From the NCBI GenBank assembly GCA_964016985.1, contig OZ024828.1:81576033-81640032 (forward strand): a DNA stretch of 64,000 bases. The letters are read 5' to 3'. The notes beneath the pieces were generated by a model. It was not told the origin of the DNA. It was given only the letters and a program-made list of their open reading frames with translations, and did no database searches. Positions 32,586 through 42,956 of the stretch are shown piece by piece. How positions within the stretch are numbered: position 1 is the stretch's first letter; every line of letters starts with the position of its first letter. The position numbers and the translations under genes are program-made. This DNA is from Anodontia alba (taxonomy: Eukaryota > Mollusca > Bivalvia > Lucinida > Lucinidae).

Positions 32586-33214
32586 TTCTAGATGCCACTT
32601 CTCTGGAGCTTTTACCAAGGACAGCAGAGCCTGTCCAGGGTCTTTGTTCAAAATAGGGAATATGTTGTTTTTCATCAGCGGGTTTCATATTTGAGCTGAA
32701 GAATGAGAAATGGGTCATTGTTATATGCAAACAGTGAAAACCTAGATATGCTGGCACATTTCCAAAGTCTAAGCAGGGCTTTTTTCATATTCAACAATTC
32801 TATAAGCAGACTAGTCTGTTTGTATATGCCCTGAAGACTCCTTTTCACATGGCTCGTATTTTCAGTTGTAGATGAACACCATCATGAGAGAGAATCTGCC
32901 AACATTTAAAGCCCAAGCTATAGTTATGAAGGACACAGGCTATCTTGTACAATTGACTCCTCCATCAGATGGCTATAACCACGCCCTTGCTTAAATCCTT
33001 AGACAAACAATATCGTGATACCTGTATTTGTCAATGAAAACTGCATTCATACCTGTATTTATCAATGAAAAAGTACATAGGTAATATTGTTTGTCTAAGC
33101 AATAACATTAACCATTAACTGGTAAGCTAGTTTGGTTGGTCAGATTTTGGTGTCATTTACTGGTCAGGTGATTTCACGGAGGACTCAGTTATGAAGGACA
33201 TATACTGTTTGTTC

Positions 33215-33421
33215 TTGACCCTTAAAGTGTCAGTAACAACAGCAGCAAATGATATTCTATTTTTGTTTTCACTTTTTTAAAGACAATAAGGCTTAATATT
33301 CCATTTGAAACATCTGTCAGATGATTCACATGAAATGTCAAGCCTTATTTTCCTGAAAAAAAAAAAAGATAAATAAACAAAATGTATCTGTTAGAATTTT
33401 ATTTGGGACTTGAAGGGTTAA
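33215..33421. repeat. MITE M with core 3
   Basis: TTGACCCTTAAAGTGTCAG to GGGACTTGAAGGGTTAA; centre AACATCTGTCAGATGATTC with TCACATGAAATGTCAAGCC. Confidence 0.82.
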
Positions 33422-33642
33422 AATTCTAGAAATTTCAGATAGTAAGCAAACTTCAAAAGACTTTATTGGTTTGGATAGCTGGCCAATCTTGTAAGGCAGG
33501 TTTTCTCTAGATACATTTTAGATAGATTTTGTTTTGCTAATCTAGTACAGTAAATGTTATATATGTTTTCTTCCATTTATTTTACTTTCAGACTGTGTAT
33601 GCACGTTACTCTTTGTAGTACATGTTATTATATTAGCTAGAT

Positions 33643-33893
33643 CATCACGAAAATACGCCTATATAATTTTGACCTTCTAAAACCCCACTTTTATATAGTA
33701 AAACTGGGGTTTACAGGGGTATACATTATTTCTCTTATTTCTGCTCAAAACATAGATTGTGGCAGTTCTAACGAGTACCCACAATCTATGTTTTGAGCAG
33801 AAATGTGAAAAATATCAAGAGTTTTTTGTCTGAAAAGTTTCATTTTTTGGTGGTAAAATTTTCAGTATATTTGAATAGGCATGTTTTCATAAT
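33643..33893. repeat. MITE D, part of core 2 lost
   Basis: CATCACGAAAATACGCCTAT left, GGCATGTTTTCATAAT right; CATAGATTGTGGCAGTTC shows one arm of the hairpin deleted. Confidence 0.83.
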
Positions 33894-34209
33894 AAATTTC
33901 TCTTTGCATGTTGAAGGTGACATAGCTACAGATAATAGGGGGTACCCACATAATAATTTTCTTATTTCTGGACGAAAATATAAAATGTGTGTACTCATTA
34001 GAAGTGTTTTTGTTGAGAAATAAGAAAACTTTCAATATTTTGGTTGAAAAAAAAAGGGGTCCTTTTTATGTTGTCTACTGATATTTTTAATTCAGCATGC
34101 AAAAATAACTATTCTTTGTTTTTTAAATCTTATTTCTTTGATCTGTAGTAGATTTTATATTTGAGCCACAAGTCAGGGAAAGTGATTTGGCATCTGAGTA
34201 GTGGAGGCC

Positions 34210-34585
34210 CAGTCTAGTTTGCATATTCATAGCTCCAAACAAGGCACATTTTTTCAGCAAAAAATGATTGATATTTTTCTTATTTCTTCATGAAATAAGA
34301 TATGCTGATAACCTTTGCAAACAGTTTGGACCCAGATCAGGCCTGACAAAATGTCGGGCCTGATCTGGATCCAAACTGTTTGACACTCTGCTGATATTCC
34401 TGAAAGATGTTTTTGGAAAAGTTTATTAAAAAAAAAAAATCCACAGACTACAAAAAAGCATGCAAAATTACCCAGCATGCAGAGTTAAAAGTGCCTTTCT
34501 GGGGCACTTTTAATGAGTACCTACAATAAATACTCTTTGTGGAGAAATAAGAAAATGTTTATGTGGATACTATTATCTGGAGTTG
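34210..34585. repeat. MITE B shell with an inserted core-1 hairpin
   Basis: The outer shell is CATAGCTCCAAACAAGGC, then ATTTTTCTTATTTCTTCATG on the left and GGGGCACTTTTAATGAGTAC, GGAGAAATAAGAAAATG on the right. Between them (about 34312-34385) is a strong hairpin AAACAGTTTGGACCCAGATC with the centre GACAAAATGTC. It ends 140 bp before exon E2. Confidence 0.7.
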
Positions 34586-34726
34586 TGGTTTTTGTGGATA
34601 ATAGTCTAAATGCCAAGAAATTGCAACTGTCTGGGCCATGAAATTTACTGTTCATATGCCAAAATAAAAACTCTTTTACCTGGTTGTAGCTCAGTTTTTA
34701 TCCTTGCATGTATTTTCTTTTTCCAG

Positions 34727-34867
34727 CAATCGCTCCAAGATTCTAGAGAGACGTATCCGCTATCTTTCTGACCACTTTCTTTACAGTCTTTACTGTAACG
34801 TATGTCGCTCACTTTTCGAGAAAGACAAAATTCTCTTTTCCTTTATTCTTTGTGCAAATATTCTCTT
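34727..34867 (+). CDS. DNAH7: Alternative exon E2 (one of three) of the dynein heavy chain
   Basis: The acceptor is ctttttccag before 34727 and the donor is gtaagt at 34868; the exon is 141 nt, phase 2 in and out. It encodes [34 protein letters not shown] and [12 protein letters not shown]. It differs from E3 at only about seven of 47 positions, mostly I for L, so E2 and E3 are the younger duplicate pair. The intron between them is 66 nt. Synonymous sites differ at many positions, which argues against an assembly artefact. Confidence 0.95.
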
Positions 34868-34933
34868 GTAAGTACAATTCAGTTCTTAATGTCGTATAAT
34901 GCAATGTTTTGTTGTTTTATTATATTTTTACAG
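34868..34933 (+). other. 66-nt micro-intron between alternative exons E2 and E3
   Basis: The intron starts gtaagt and ends tatttttacag. The best branch-like adenines (in ttcttaatg and gtataatg) are only about 22-32 nt from the donor. Known steric limits on spliceosome assembly need more distance between donor and branch point, so E2 joining directly to E3 would be disfavoured. That reading is inference; some invertebrates do splice introns near this size. Confidence 0.75.
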
Positions 34934-35074
34934 CAATCGGTCAAAGATTTTGGAGAGACGTTTGCGTTACCTATCTGACCATTTTACATACAATCTTTAT
35001 TGTAATGTGTGTCGGTCTCTGTTTGAAAAAGACAAACTTCTGTTCTCATTTTTGCTCTGTGCAAATATGCTGAT
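34934..35074 (+). CDS. DNAH7: Alternative exon E3 (one of three) of the dynein heavy chain
   Basis: The acceptor is tatttttacag before 34934 and the donor is gtaagt at 35075; the exon is 141 nt, phase 2 in and out. It encodes [34 protein letters not shown] and [12 protein letters not shown]. This is the copy most like the single vertebrate DNAH7 exon and is probably the ancestral form. Its last codon becomes ATG (Met) when joined to the G at 45757, where E1 and E2 give Leu. Inverted-repeat hairpins start about 15 bp after its donor. Confidence 0.95.
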
Positions 35075-35087
35075 GTAAGTATGATGG

Positions 35088-35365
35088 CTGCTGTGAAGGT
35101 TGAGACTGGTTAGCTGTCCTAGATTAATAACTTGGTTGGCACTGGACAAGTACCAATCTGCGGTGAAGGTTGAGACTGGTAGATAACCAGTCTCAACCTT
35201 CAAGTAGACTGGTACCTGGCCAGATTTATGACTTGGTTGGCACTGGACAGGTACCAGTCTGCTGTGAAGGTTGAGACTGGTAGATATAACTAGTCTCAAC
35301 CTTCACAGCAGACTGGTACCTAGCCAGATTACTGACTTGTTTGGCACTGGGCAGATACCAGTCTG
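35088..35365. repeat. Intronic hairpin array directly after exon E3
   Basis: The motif GTGAAGGTTGAGACTGGT occurs at about 35093, 35163 and 35264, with complementary copies between. Two clean hairpins form: 35165-35201 (16-bp arms, 5-nt loop) and 35250-35320 (about 32-bp arms, short loop, one mismatch). The two-unit array repeats about every 100 bp with the spacer TTGGTTGGCACTGGACA. It begins about 15 bp after the E3 donor. It could be a young fold-back transposon or an RNA structure affecting the alternative cluster. Confidence 0.8.
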
Positions 35366-35621
35366 AGTGATTGATTAGATTTGTTGATTTTCTCCTTTTC
35401 TGTTTGAATTGGTTTGGATTTCCTTCTTTCCATGGTTTGGAGTGATTTTTAATTGACATGCCTTTTTTGCCTCTAACTCACTGCTTTATCACCCATTTAC
35501 CCCAATGTTCCTGTTGCCGAAGTGGTTGCTTTGAAAAGTTTCTTATTTTCAACCTGTTTTTGAGACATGACAAGTGATTCTGAATAACAATAACCTAATG
35601 TGTAGAAGATAGATACATATA

Positions 35622-35858
35622 ACCTGAACTCTTAAAGCACCAATCACTAAAGCAGATGACATTTTTTTTTTTTTTTGTATTTTTTTTTTCAGAGAAAATA
35701 AAACTTGCCATTTCATGTGGATTGTCTGCCTAGCAGACAAATTACATGAGATATTGTCTCTATGAAAAGTAAAAAAAAAAATCTTATTTTCTATGAAAAG
35801 TAAAAAAAAAAAAAGAGAATGTCCTCTGCTGCAGGTTTGCTTTGCTGTTTAAGGATTG
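35622..35858. repeat. MITE M with core 3
   Basis: CTTAAAGCACCAATCACTAA left, CTTTGCTGTTTAAGGATTG right; centre GCCATTTCATGTGGATTGTC, TGCCTAGCAGAC and complement; poly-T and poly-A runs in the arms. Confidence 0.8.
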
Positions 35859-35865
35859 ATGAACC

Positions 35866-36330
35866 ACTATTTCGACCAAGGTGTTTGTAAAATTATATTA
35901 TCAGTAACTCTATGGAAACTTTTAAGTTTTTAAATTACCATTGAATCAGGTGTTTTCAGATTGTTTTTTTTTTTTTTGGATTTATTTTTTGTGAAGTATA
36001 CATCATAAGCTTGCAAGATTATTTTTTTATTATTATTATTAATCATTTTTTAAGAAAGTTACTGACTTAAAAAGGGAGTGAGGAGTTTATTTATGCTGGG
36101 ATTCAAAACTTGTTGATTTGTTAAAAAAAAAAAAAAGTTTGAAAGTGCTAAGTTAGTTTTTTTGTGTAATTACGCTGCACCACAAGGAACTGGTCCTAAC
36201 CCTTTCGGGATGCAGACCTACACAAATGAGCCTTTTTTTAATAGAAACCAGCCTCATATGCAACCAACATAAACCCAGATCAGCCTATGCACATGTGCAT
36301 TCTGACAAGGGTCTGTTTGCTAACAGAATA
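35866..36330. other. Intron stretch with poly-T/A runs
   Basis: Several T or A homopolymers; a worn core-1-like segment (ATAAACCCAGATCAGCCTAT and TCTGACAAGGGTCTG) at about 36185-36330. No gene. Confidence 0.45.
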
Positions 36331-36506
36331 TTAACCTTTACTACTCCGCTCGGGGCTTATTCAGCAGACAACAAAGTGATATTTTCCTCATTGGAGACCA
36401 TTTGTATGAAATGTTAAAACCTGTTTTCTAGAAAAAAAAATAAGAAACACATTTCAGTATGACATCTGCTGATTTTTTTTTTTACTCAGAGCATGCTAAG
36501 TATTAA
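36331..36506. repeat. MITE E, TTAA-flanked
   Basis: TTAACCTTTACTACTCCGC to GAGCATGCTAAGTATTAA; core reduced to GGAGACCATTTGTATGAAAT. Confidence 0.75.
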
Positions 36507-36589
36507 AGTCTATACATTATGTTAGCAAACAGTATAGACCCTGATCAGACTACTCATGTGCAGACTGATCTGGTCTGTGCTGGCTGCAT

Positions 36590-36950
36590 AATTATCCTAT
36601 TCGACCTGATTACCATAATACCCTAATAAGCACACAGTCAAGCAATTTCATAGTCTTCAAATTACAGCTTTTGTACTTTTATCAGCTTCTTTATAAAAGC
36701 ATATGTTATTAGTACTCATTTGAATTGCCTCGACTTTGACAAGTCGAGGCAATTCAAATGAGTACCAACAACATATTCTTTTATAAAGAAAATCAGTAAA
36801 ACATACTGCATAAGTATCATCAAATAATCGTCGTATGAAGTCATCTTATCTTTCTTTATAGTCCTTTTCAGGTGAATATTTTGCAACAAATTTTGCCAGT
36901 AATTTTGAAAATCCAAAGTCCACAGTGCAGTAATTAGGTCGAATATGATG
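36590..36950. repeat. MITE P with core 2
   Basis: CTATTCGACCTGATTACCAT left and GTGCAGTAATTAGGTCGAAT right. Centre GAATTGCCTCGACTTTGAC and complement within TATGTTATTAGTACTCATTT. Confidence 0.85.
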
Positions 36951-37246
36951 TCATAAAGCTGATTTTATTTTTAGAGACTCAAATATTTTTGCAAAGTGTT
37001 TATCCGATATCCTAAAACTACATTTTTAAAGAAAAGTAAAAATATAATTTCCATGTCCAAAATTTCATCTTCTTTCAAGTCTTGTACTATTTTTTTCTGT
37101 TATGACTGGATATCATAGCTGTTGTGTGGGCAGGAAAGTCGGACGCTCTGCCATACATATTCTTGCTCATATATCTTTTGTTCCCTATGATGTTCTACTG
37201 GGTGTGCTACTAACAAAAACTGAAACAGCATTAACACGTTATGAAC

Positions 37247-37465
37247 ATAGCTTTAGATAAGGTATTTTTTTCAACCAAAAGTATCAATATTTTTCTTGTT
37301 TCAACATGAAAGCATATGTAGTGGGTACTCATTAGAAGCACCTTGTCAAAACATGTTGTGGGTACTCATTAGAAGTGCCTCATTGAGGCACTTCTAATGA
37401 GTACCCATAACATGTTTTCATGGATAAATAATAAAAAATAGAGGATATTTACTCTTTTGCTGTGG
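37247..37465. repeat. MITE B with partly duplicated core 2
   Basis: CATAGCTTTAGATAAGG left. The left core arm is present twice in direct order (GTGGGTACTCATTAGAAGC at about 37321 and again at about 37356), followed by one complementary arm. Confidence 0.85.
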
Positions 37466-38050
37466 CTACCATAAATATTTTCATCGAATGTAATGAAAAC
37501 ATCGGTATTGTTATGAGTGCGAAGCACGAGTGAAAATTTGAATGTATTCATTACACGAGAAAAGGAGTAAATTTTCTTTTTATTTTATTGTTAACACGCC
37601 AATGCGCCCTTCTGACATCATAACTACATCACCAAACAAAACTTGAATATCATTGCGTCAGCAATCCGTGCTTTTAAAGGTGAAGTGCTGGCGAGACAAA
37701 AGCATAAAGTTTCGGCAAATTAAAATAATCTTGTTATCAAAATGTTCCTTACATTCTAAGTAAGAAAATGCATACCATCACTTTATAGTTTTGTTCAGAA
37801 ACAGAGAAGTTAGAGGAGTTAAAAAAAAAACAAAGCGGGATTGGCATCTGTTAGTGAAACAATGAAGACAATCGAAGTAATCCAAAAAGAGTAGTGAAAA
37901 TATATTGACTTGTTATTTTTCACTAGTGAAAATATCAATATCGTATTCTTTCACATGTGAAAATATCATTTTTATTCATTTTGAATATACATTGATTCCA
38001 CTCCTTGCAATAAAATAAAAATATTTATTTAGCTGCTCCTTATTAGAGTT
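37466..38050. other. Unassigned intron stretch
   Basis: AT-rich, with small palindromes such as TTTTCACTAGTGAAAAT at about 37917; no coding or known repeat signature. Confidence 0.4.
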
Positions 38051-38163
38051 ATGTGTGATGAATTCCAGGAATTGTCAAAACTGTTAAGAATGAGAAGTCA
38101 CATGTATCTTAAAATGTGTATTTTGTATTTTGTTGAGTGTTACTTCAGTACATGCTTGATAAA
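38051..38163. repeat. Direct repeat, copy 1
   Basis: 113 bp beginning ATGTGTGATGAATTCCAGGA, about 95 percent identical to 38612-38724, 561 bp downstream. It contains AAAATGTGTATTTTGTATTT and GTTACTTCAGTACATGCTTG. Confidence 0.9.
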
Positions 38164-38611
38164 TCCATCAGTATATAGTTACACTTCTTCATTTTTACCT
38201 CAAATTTGGTTTAAAATATGGTGAAACTTTGGGACCAGCTCAGTGACAAATATATTTGGAAATCTGTAAGCAAAATCAGGCCAGTTGCTGTAATATTGTA
38301 TTGCTCAGAAGTTGCTGTCCATTGAGAAAACCCTGTTTATAAAACAGAGTGTGTAATTGCATCTAGAAATCTGTCACATGTGTATGGTTATAACAGAAAA
38401 CTAAGAATGTGTTGCTACACTGTGTGTTTGCTACATGTTGAAAAGTCAAGATTGTGGACTTTTTTAGTAGAATTCACTGTATGTTAGAAGTAGAATTCAT
38501 TGTACATTAGAAAGCTTATGAATTTTGTAAAAATAGATCATTCACTGTGCATTAGAGGCTTGAGAATGTGAAGTTTGTTAACTATAAAAAATTCACTGAA
38601 TATTAGAAGCT

Positions 38612-38724
38612 ATGCGTGATGAATTTAAGGAATTGTCAAAACTGTTAAGAATGAGAAATCACATGCATCTTAAAATGTGTATTTTGTATTTTGTTGAGTG
38701 TTACTTCAGTACATGCTTGATAAA
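38612..38724. repeat. Direct repeat, copy 2
   Basis: Second copy of 38051-38163. The intervening segment also has a repeated AATTCACTG(T/A) phrase, suggesting a local duplication and not two transpositions. Confidence 0.9.
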
Positions 38725-38739
38725 CTTAAGACTGTTTCA

Positions 38740-38870
38740 TTTAACCCTTAACTTCCTATAATTTAAGCAAACAGTGCAGACCCTGATCAGATGCCACATT
38801 CTGCAGCATCTGTTCTGGGTCTGCACTGTTTGCCAATGTCCCAGTCCAGAATTTACAGAATACAGATAAC
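38740..38870. repeat. MITE C fragment with core 1
   Basis: GCAAACAGTGCAGACCCTGA, GCCACATTCTGCAGC centre and TGGGTCTGCACTGTTTGCC, then CAATGTCCCAGTCC. Confidence 0.75.
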
Positions 38871-39009
38871 CCTCTATCAACAGCACTCTGACGTCACAGC
38901 GACAAGAATAGTGCGGCTATAAATAACTTACCTGGATTTCGTCTAATGTGTGGTTTGATTACATTGGTCAATGATAATCACCTTAGGGAAATTTTGGCAT
39001 TTTGGCATT

Positions 39010-39240
39010 TGTATACTATGGCTCGATTGTTAACAATCGAACCAACAACATATGACGTTTTGCTCAGCAAAGACCTGGATCAGCCTGCAGAGATGTCAGA
39101 GTTCTCATTGGCCACTCTCTGGATAGTCAAGGAGTCAAAGCTTTGTTAGGAAGAGAGTAATATGACCAAACATAATGGATATGCAGGCTAATCTGAGTCT
39201 TTGCTGGGCATACGTCATAAACTGCCTGTAATTTAAGACT
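39010..39240. repeat. MITE H
   Basis: CTCAGCAAAGACCTGGATCA and GGCTAATCTGAGTCTTTGCT are complementary arms; the middle CTCTCTGGATAGTCAAGGA pairs loosely. Confidence 0.7.
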
Positions 39241-40180
39241 TTTTCATTTAACCAGGTCAGGAAAATTCCCATGAATCCAGATGAAACATCTCTTTATGGT
39301 GTTAAACACGAGAAAAATTGTATCATTACTTCATTGAAGTGCTTATTTATGATTTTCTCAACATCTTTGTTGTGCTCACATTTGATTGGCTGAAGAAATA
39401 AAGTGCACCACTGAAAACTTTTCAGCCCTATTGTCCATTATAAAAAAAAGTATTTAAATGTATGTGATGGTAGGGCTTATTGTGTGAAGATTTCATGGCC
39501 CTTTTTACAGTGTTTTGTCATTTTAAACCACTTTTGGAATACATTCATTCCAAGTTACCTCCAGTTTATTACTTTAAGCTATGTATGTAAACATAAAACA
39601 AAAATTACTGAAAGACAAAAAAAGATGAAAAAGAGATAGTTTCTGTGAAACATTTATGTTTGTTTTATATATTTTTATAACATACTGTTTCTTTATTTTA
39701 TGCTTAAGACGATACAGATTTCGATATGTTCCAATTGATGGAGAGGACATTGTCATTGTTGAAGGATTTGACTTCCTACATATAACTGGGTTGGTCACAT
39801 GACAGCAGTATTAATATATTGTGTCCAAAAGTGCCATTGTAATCTGCCCTTCTGTTTCATATCGGTGTAATTTTTATCAAGCATAAAGCCTCACGACCAT
39901 TATCAAAGCTTATATTTGGAGCACAATGTGCATTACCCCTCATGTAATTGCTTCCAAGTTGATCTCACAATATATATTATCCATTATTTTATATAATAAA
40001 TCCTCACATTGTAAAGTTACAAACACTGGTATTGGGTAGTAGGATTCTCATTTATATTCTAATGGAAATATCAGATTGTTTTAAGATGAGTTGAAAATTT
40101 TCAAAATGGGTGATGGAAATAATCTTTTCATTAAATGAGCTTCGCAGGGGAGAAAACATATAATATTGCATACTATATTT
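39241..40180. other. Unassigned intron stretch
   Basis: No gene, RNA or symmetrical repeat recognised. The 74-codon reverse frame at 39574-39798 has no motif. Confidence 0.45.
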
Positions 40181-40700
40181 ACCTGAAGTATTTGTACAGA
40201 CAGGCTCACTAAACAGTGTAGACCTAGACCAGACACCACAGAATGTGGGGTCAGATCAGTGTCTACATTTGTTTGTCATTCAAGCAGCACAATCTGGGAT
40301 GTACAGCCATGTTATCAAATGGACATAGTGAAATTTAAGGAAAGTTAGTACCCTATTTGACCTAATTACTGCACTGTGTGCTTAAGTTTTTCAAAATTAC
40401 TGAAAAAAAAATGTAGTAAAATATCTTCCTAATAAGGGCACACTTTTCAGGAACTTTCTGAGGGCTGTATTTAATAGTACTAATGTAATATGTGATCTGA
40501 TTTTCTTTATAAAAGCGTATATTGTGGGTACTCATTTGAATTACCTTGACAAGTTTATAAAAGCATATGTTGCGGGTACTCATTTGAATTGTATAATATT
40601 ACACAGAAGCCTATGAAATCGCTTGACTTTGGGTTTGTAGGGTTGTGTGCAGTTATTAGTTTGAATAGGGTAATTGTTTAAGGTGTCTGAATATTTAGGA
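40181..40700. repeat. MITE A fragment followed by MITE P
   Basis: 40181-40320: TATATTTACCTGAAGTATTT and a core-1 hairpin. 40345-40690: CTATTTGACCTAATTACTGC, ACATATGTTGCGGGTACTC and GTGCAGTTATTAGTTTGAAT. Confidence 0.75.
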
Positions 40701-40849
40701 TAAATTCTGTAAGCAGATAGCAAAAACCCAGAGTAAGCAGACAGCAAAAACCCAGAGTAATTTCAGCATCCATCAAGTCTGTTGGTGTTTTCCATACACA
40801 TTTTTGTTACAGTAACATGGTCTGATACTGTATCATACTGAGTTGATAC

Positions 40850-41085
40850 CAGGCCCTGTGATTATAAAACCTTTTTCATGCTCAACTCAGCTGAACATGA
40901 AATTTGTCCTGTTAATAAATCTCAAATTACTAACAATTGCAAACTCTTTCTTGCTAAACTTAGCTGAACATGAAAAATTCTCTGCTAATAAATATGAAAA
41001 TGCCAACTATTGTTGGCATTTTCATATTTGTTAGCAGAGAAAATTTCATGCTCAGCTGAGTTGAGCATGAAAAAAGTTTCTTAAT
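40850..41085. repeat. MITE Q
   Basis: AAACCTTTTTCATGCTCAAC and GTTGAGCATGAAAAAAGTTT; centre ATATGAAAATGCCAACTATT, GTTGGCATTTTCATAT. Second copy at 41575-41805. Confidence 0.88.
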
Positions 41086-41200
41086 GGGGGAGTCAGGATC
41101 ACACAAAATGCTTGCATAGAGTTTGATTCAGATATCTAGCCATGATATGAGTCAGAATACATTACCATAGTAATGCTGCATTTATTAGATACTGTCAAAG

Positions 41201-41384
41201 TTAACCCTTAAAGCACCAAATACAGCAGCCAAAATTCTATAATACTTTTCGCATTTTTCCAAGAATTGTGTGTGAATCATTGCATAGTATGCAGATGATT
41301 CACACATGATTCCATATCTTATTTTCTGAGAAAAGTTATAAAAAAATAGTCTTCTACAACAATTTTTAATGGTCTTTAAGCGTG
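41201..41384. repeat. MITE M with core 3 variant
   Basis: TTAACCCTTAAAGCACCAA to TGGTCTTTAAGCG; centre GTGTGAATCATTGCATAGT, ATGCAGATGATTCACAC. Confidence 0.8.
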
Positions 41385-41574
41385 AAGTTATTTTGTCAAA
41401 ACTTATATGTTTGTACACTTAAATTTGTCCTTAATGGCCACTTGATACAGATAAAAAAAAAAGCAGGAATGTTACTCCCATGTTGCTTCAACTTCATGAC
41501 ACCTTTGCAAAAGACTTTTTTGAAAGGATGTGATATGGAATTAAAAAAAAAAATACCAGACTCAACTGAGCTGG

Positions 41575-41805
41575 GTTTTCAGGCCCAAGGTTATAAAACT
41601 GTTCATGTTCAACTCAGCTTAGCATGAAATTTGTTCTGCAAATAAATCTCAAATTACTAACAGTTGCAAATTATTTCTTGCTAAACATAGCTGAGCATGA
41701 AAATTTCTCTGCTGATAAATATGAAAATGCCAACTATTGTTGGCTTTTTCATATTTATTATCAGCTGAGTTGAGCATGAAAAAGTTTTATAATCTCGGGG
41801 TCTGA
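41575..41805. repeat. MITE Q
   Basis: TTATAAAACTGTTCATGTTC left and GAGCATGAAAAAGTTTTATA right; same central ATGCCAACTATTGTTGGC block as 40850-41085. Confidence 0.87.
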
Positions 41806-41816
41806 CTGTTAGAAAC

Positions 41817-42039
41817 TTAGCCCTTAAAACACCAATCACAACTGCAGCAGACAACATTTTGAAACATTTTTTTTTTTTTTTTTTTTTCACAGAAAATAAG
41901 TCTTTATATTTCATGTTAATTGTTTGCCAAGGAAATGATTCTCATTAAATTTCAAGATTTATTTTCTCTGAAAAATATTTAAAAAAAAAAAAAAGAATGT
42001 TGTCTGCTACAAATTTTGCTTCGTGCTTTCATGGTTAAC
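41817..42039. repeat. MITE M with core 3
   Basis: AGCCCTTAAAACACCAATCA left, TTCGTGCTTTCATGGTTAA right; worn core with a 21-22 nt poly-T run in the left arm. Confidence 0.75.
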
Positions 42040-42605
42040 TGTTTGAAAGCGATATCAGAAAGAGGTTTGTAATAAAGAGTAATACTTGGGCCTTGTACAC
42101 TGGCCTATGCCTTTGCTTCCAGTGTGAAGCTCATTGCAGATTCTGAGATATAAATTTGCTAGAAAGTATGCATCTCACACAAGGTTGAAAAGATCACATG
42201 GTTTGACAGTCTGTCTGCTTTTTAGAAAAAATATTTTTGCTGATTTTTTTAATTGGTAACCTTATGTTGCTGCTTTTCTGCAAAAAATAAGAAAAACATT
42301 TCAAAATGTTGTCTGTTGAAATTTTTACCCAGCATGTTAAGCGTTAAGACAGACGTGGTAAGGGCATAAAATGTCTCGATATTTAGGGTAAATATGATGC
42401 ATTTGTGCAGCCATTGTTCACACATACTGTTACTGTCTCTCATTGAATTACCCTCACCTCCAACCCCTATGCACATTATACTCAACCCATACATTGAGAA
42501 TGACCTAATGAGCTAGTTGTACTAAGGATTAGAAAAAATCATAACCAGCATACATATTAAACTATAATCACTTGCTTGTTAAGCTGAGCTTCTTAAAACA
42601 CTAAA
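42040..42605. other. Intron stretch with half MITE E
   Basis: 42230-42356 holds only the right half of MITE E (TGTTGAAATTTTTACCCAGC, TTAAGCGTTAAG). Otherwise nothing recognised. Confidence 0.5.
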
Positions 42606-42712
42606 CCCAGCTAGCATTCTACGTAAATCTACATCGGGCCGTCATCGGCCCGTCAGCTACCCTGACGGGCCGATGACGGCCCGATACAGATTTACGTAGA
42701 ATGCTGACTGGG
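42606..42712. repeat. MITE K, 107-bp near-perfect hairpin
   Basis: Almost the same as 20575-20681 (GTCATCGGCCCGTCAGCTAC in the middle). The near identity implies recent spread or strong homogenisation. Confidence 0.92.
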
Positions 42713-42956
42713 AACTCCATAAATGTCTTTTGATTACTTTTGGATCTCATGGTGCTTGACTGCCACAAATATTGCTTGTCACTCATATCAGTATTAGCAA
42801 AACATCCGCTTTCAGCAAACATACGGCATGACTGCGTCACAAGCTATAAAGTATTTTGTCTTGCAAACATGCGTAAAACATAAATGAGGCATGCTAAATG
42901 CAAATCAATGTTGAAGGTCACCATGAAAAAATGTAGGTTGTTGCAGTCCACTTGTT

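Noticed and set aside
34727..35074. E2/E3 as an assembly duplication
   Set aside because: The two exons differ at many synonymous and several amino-acid positions and have different introns; E1 is a third, older copy.
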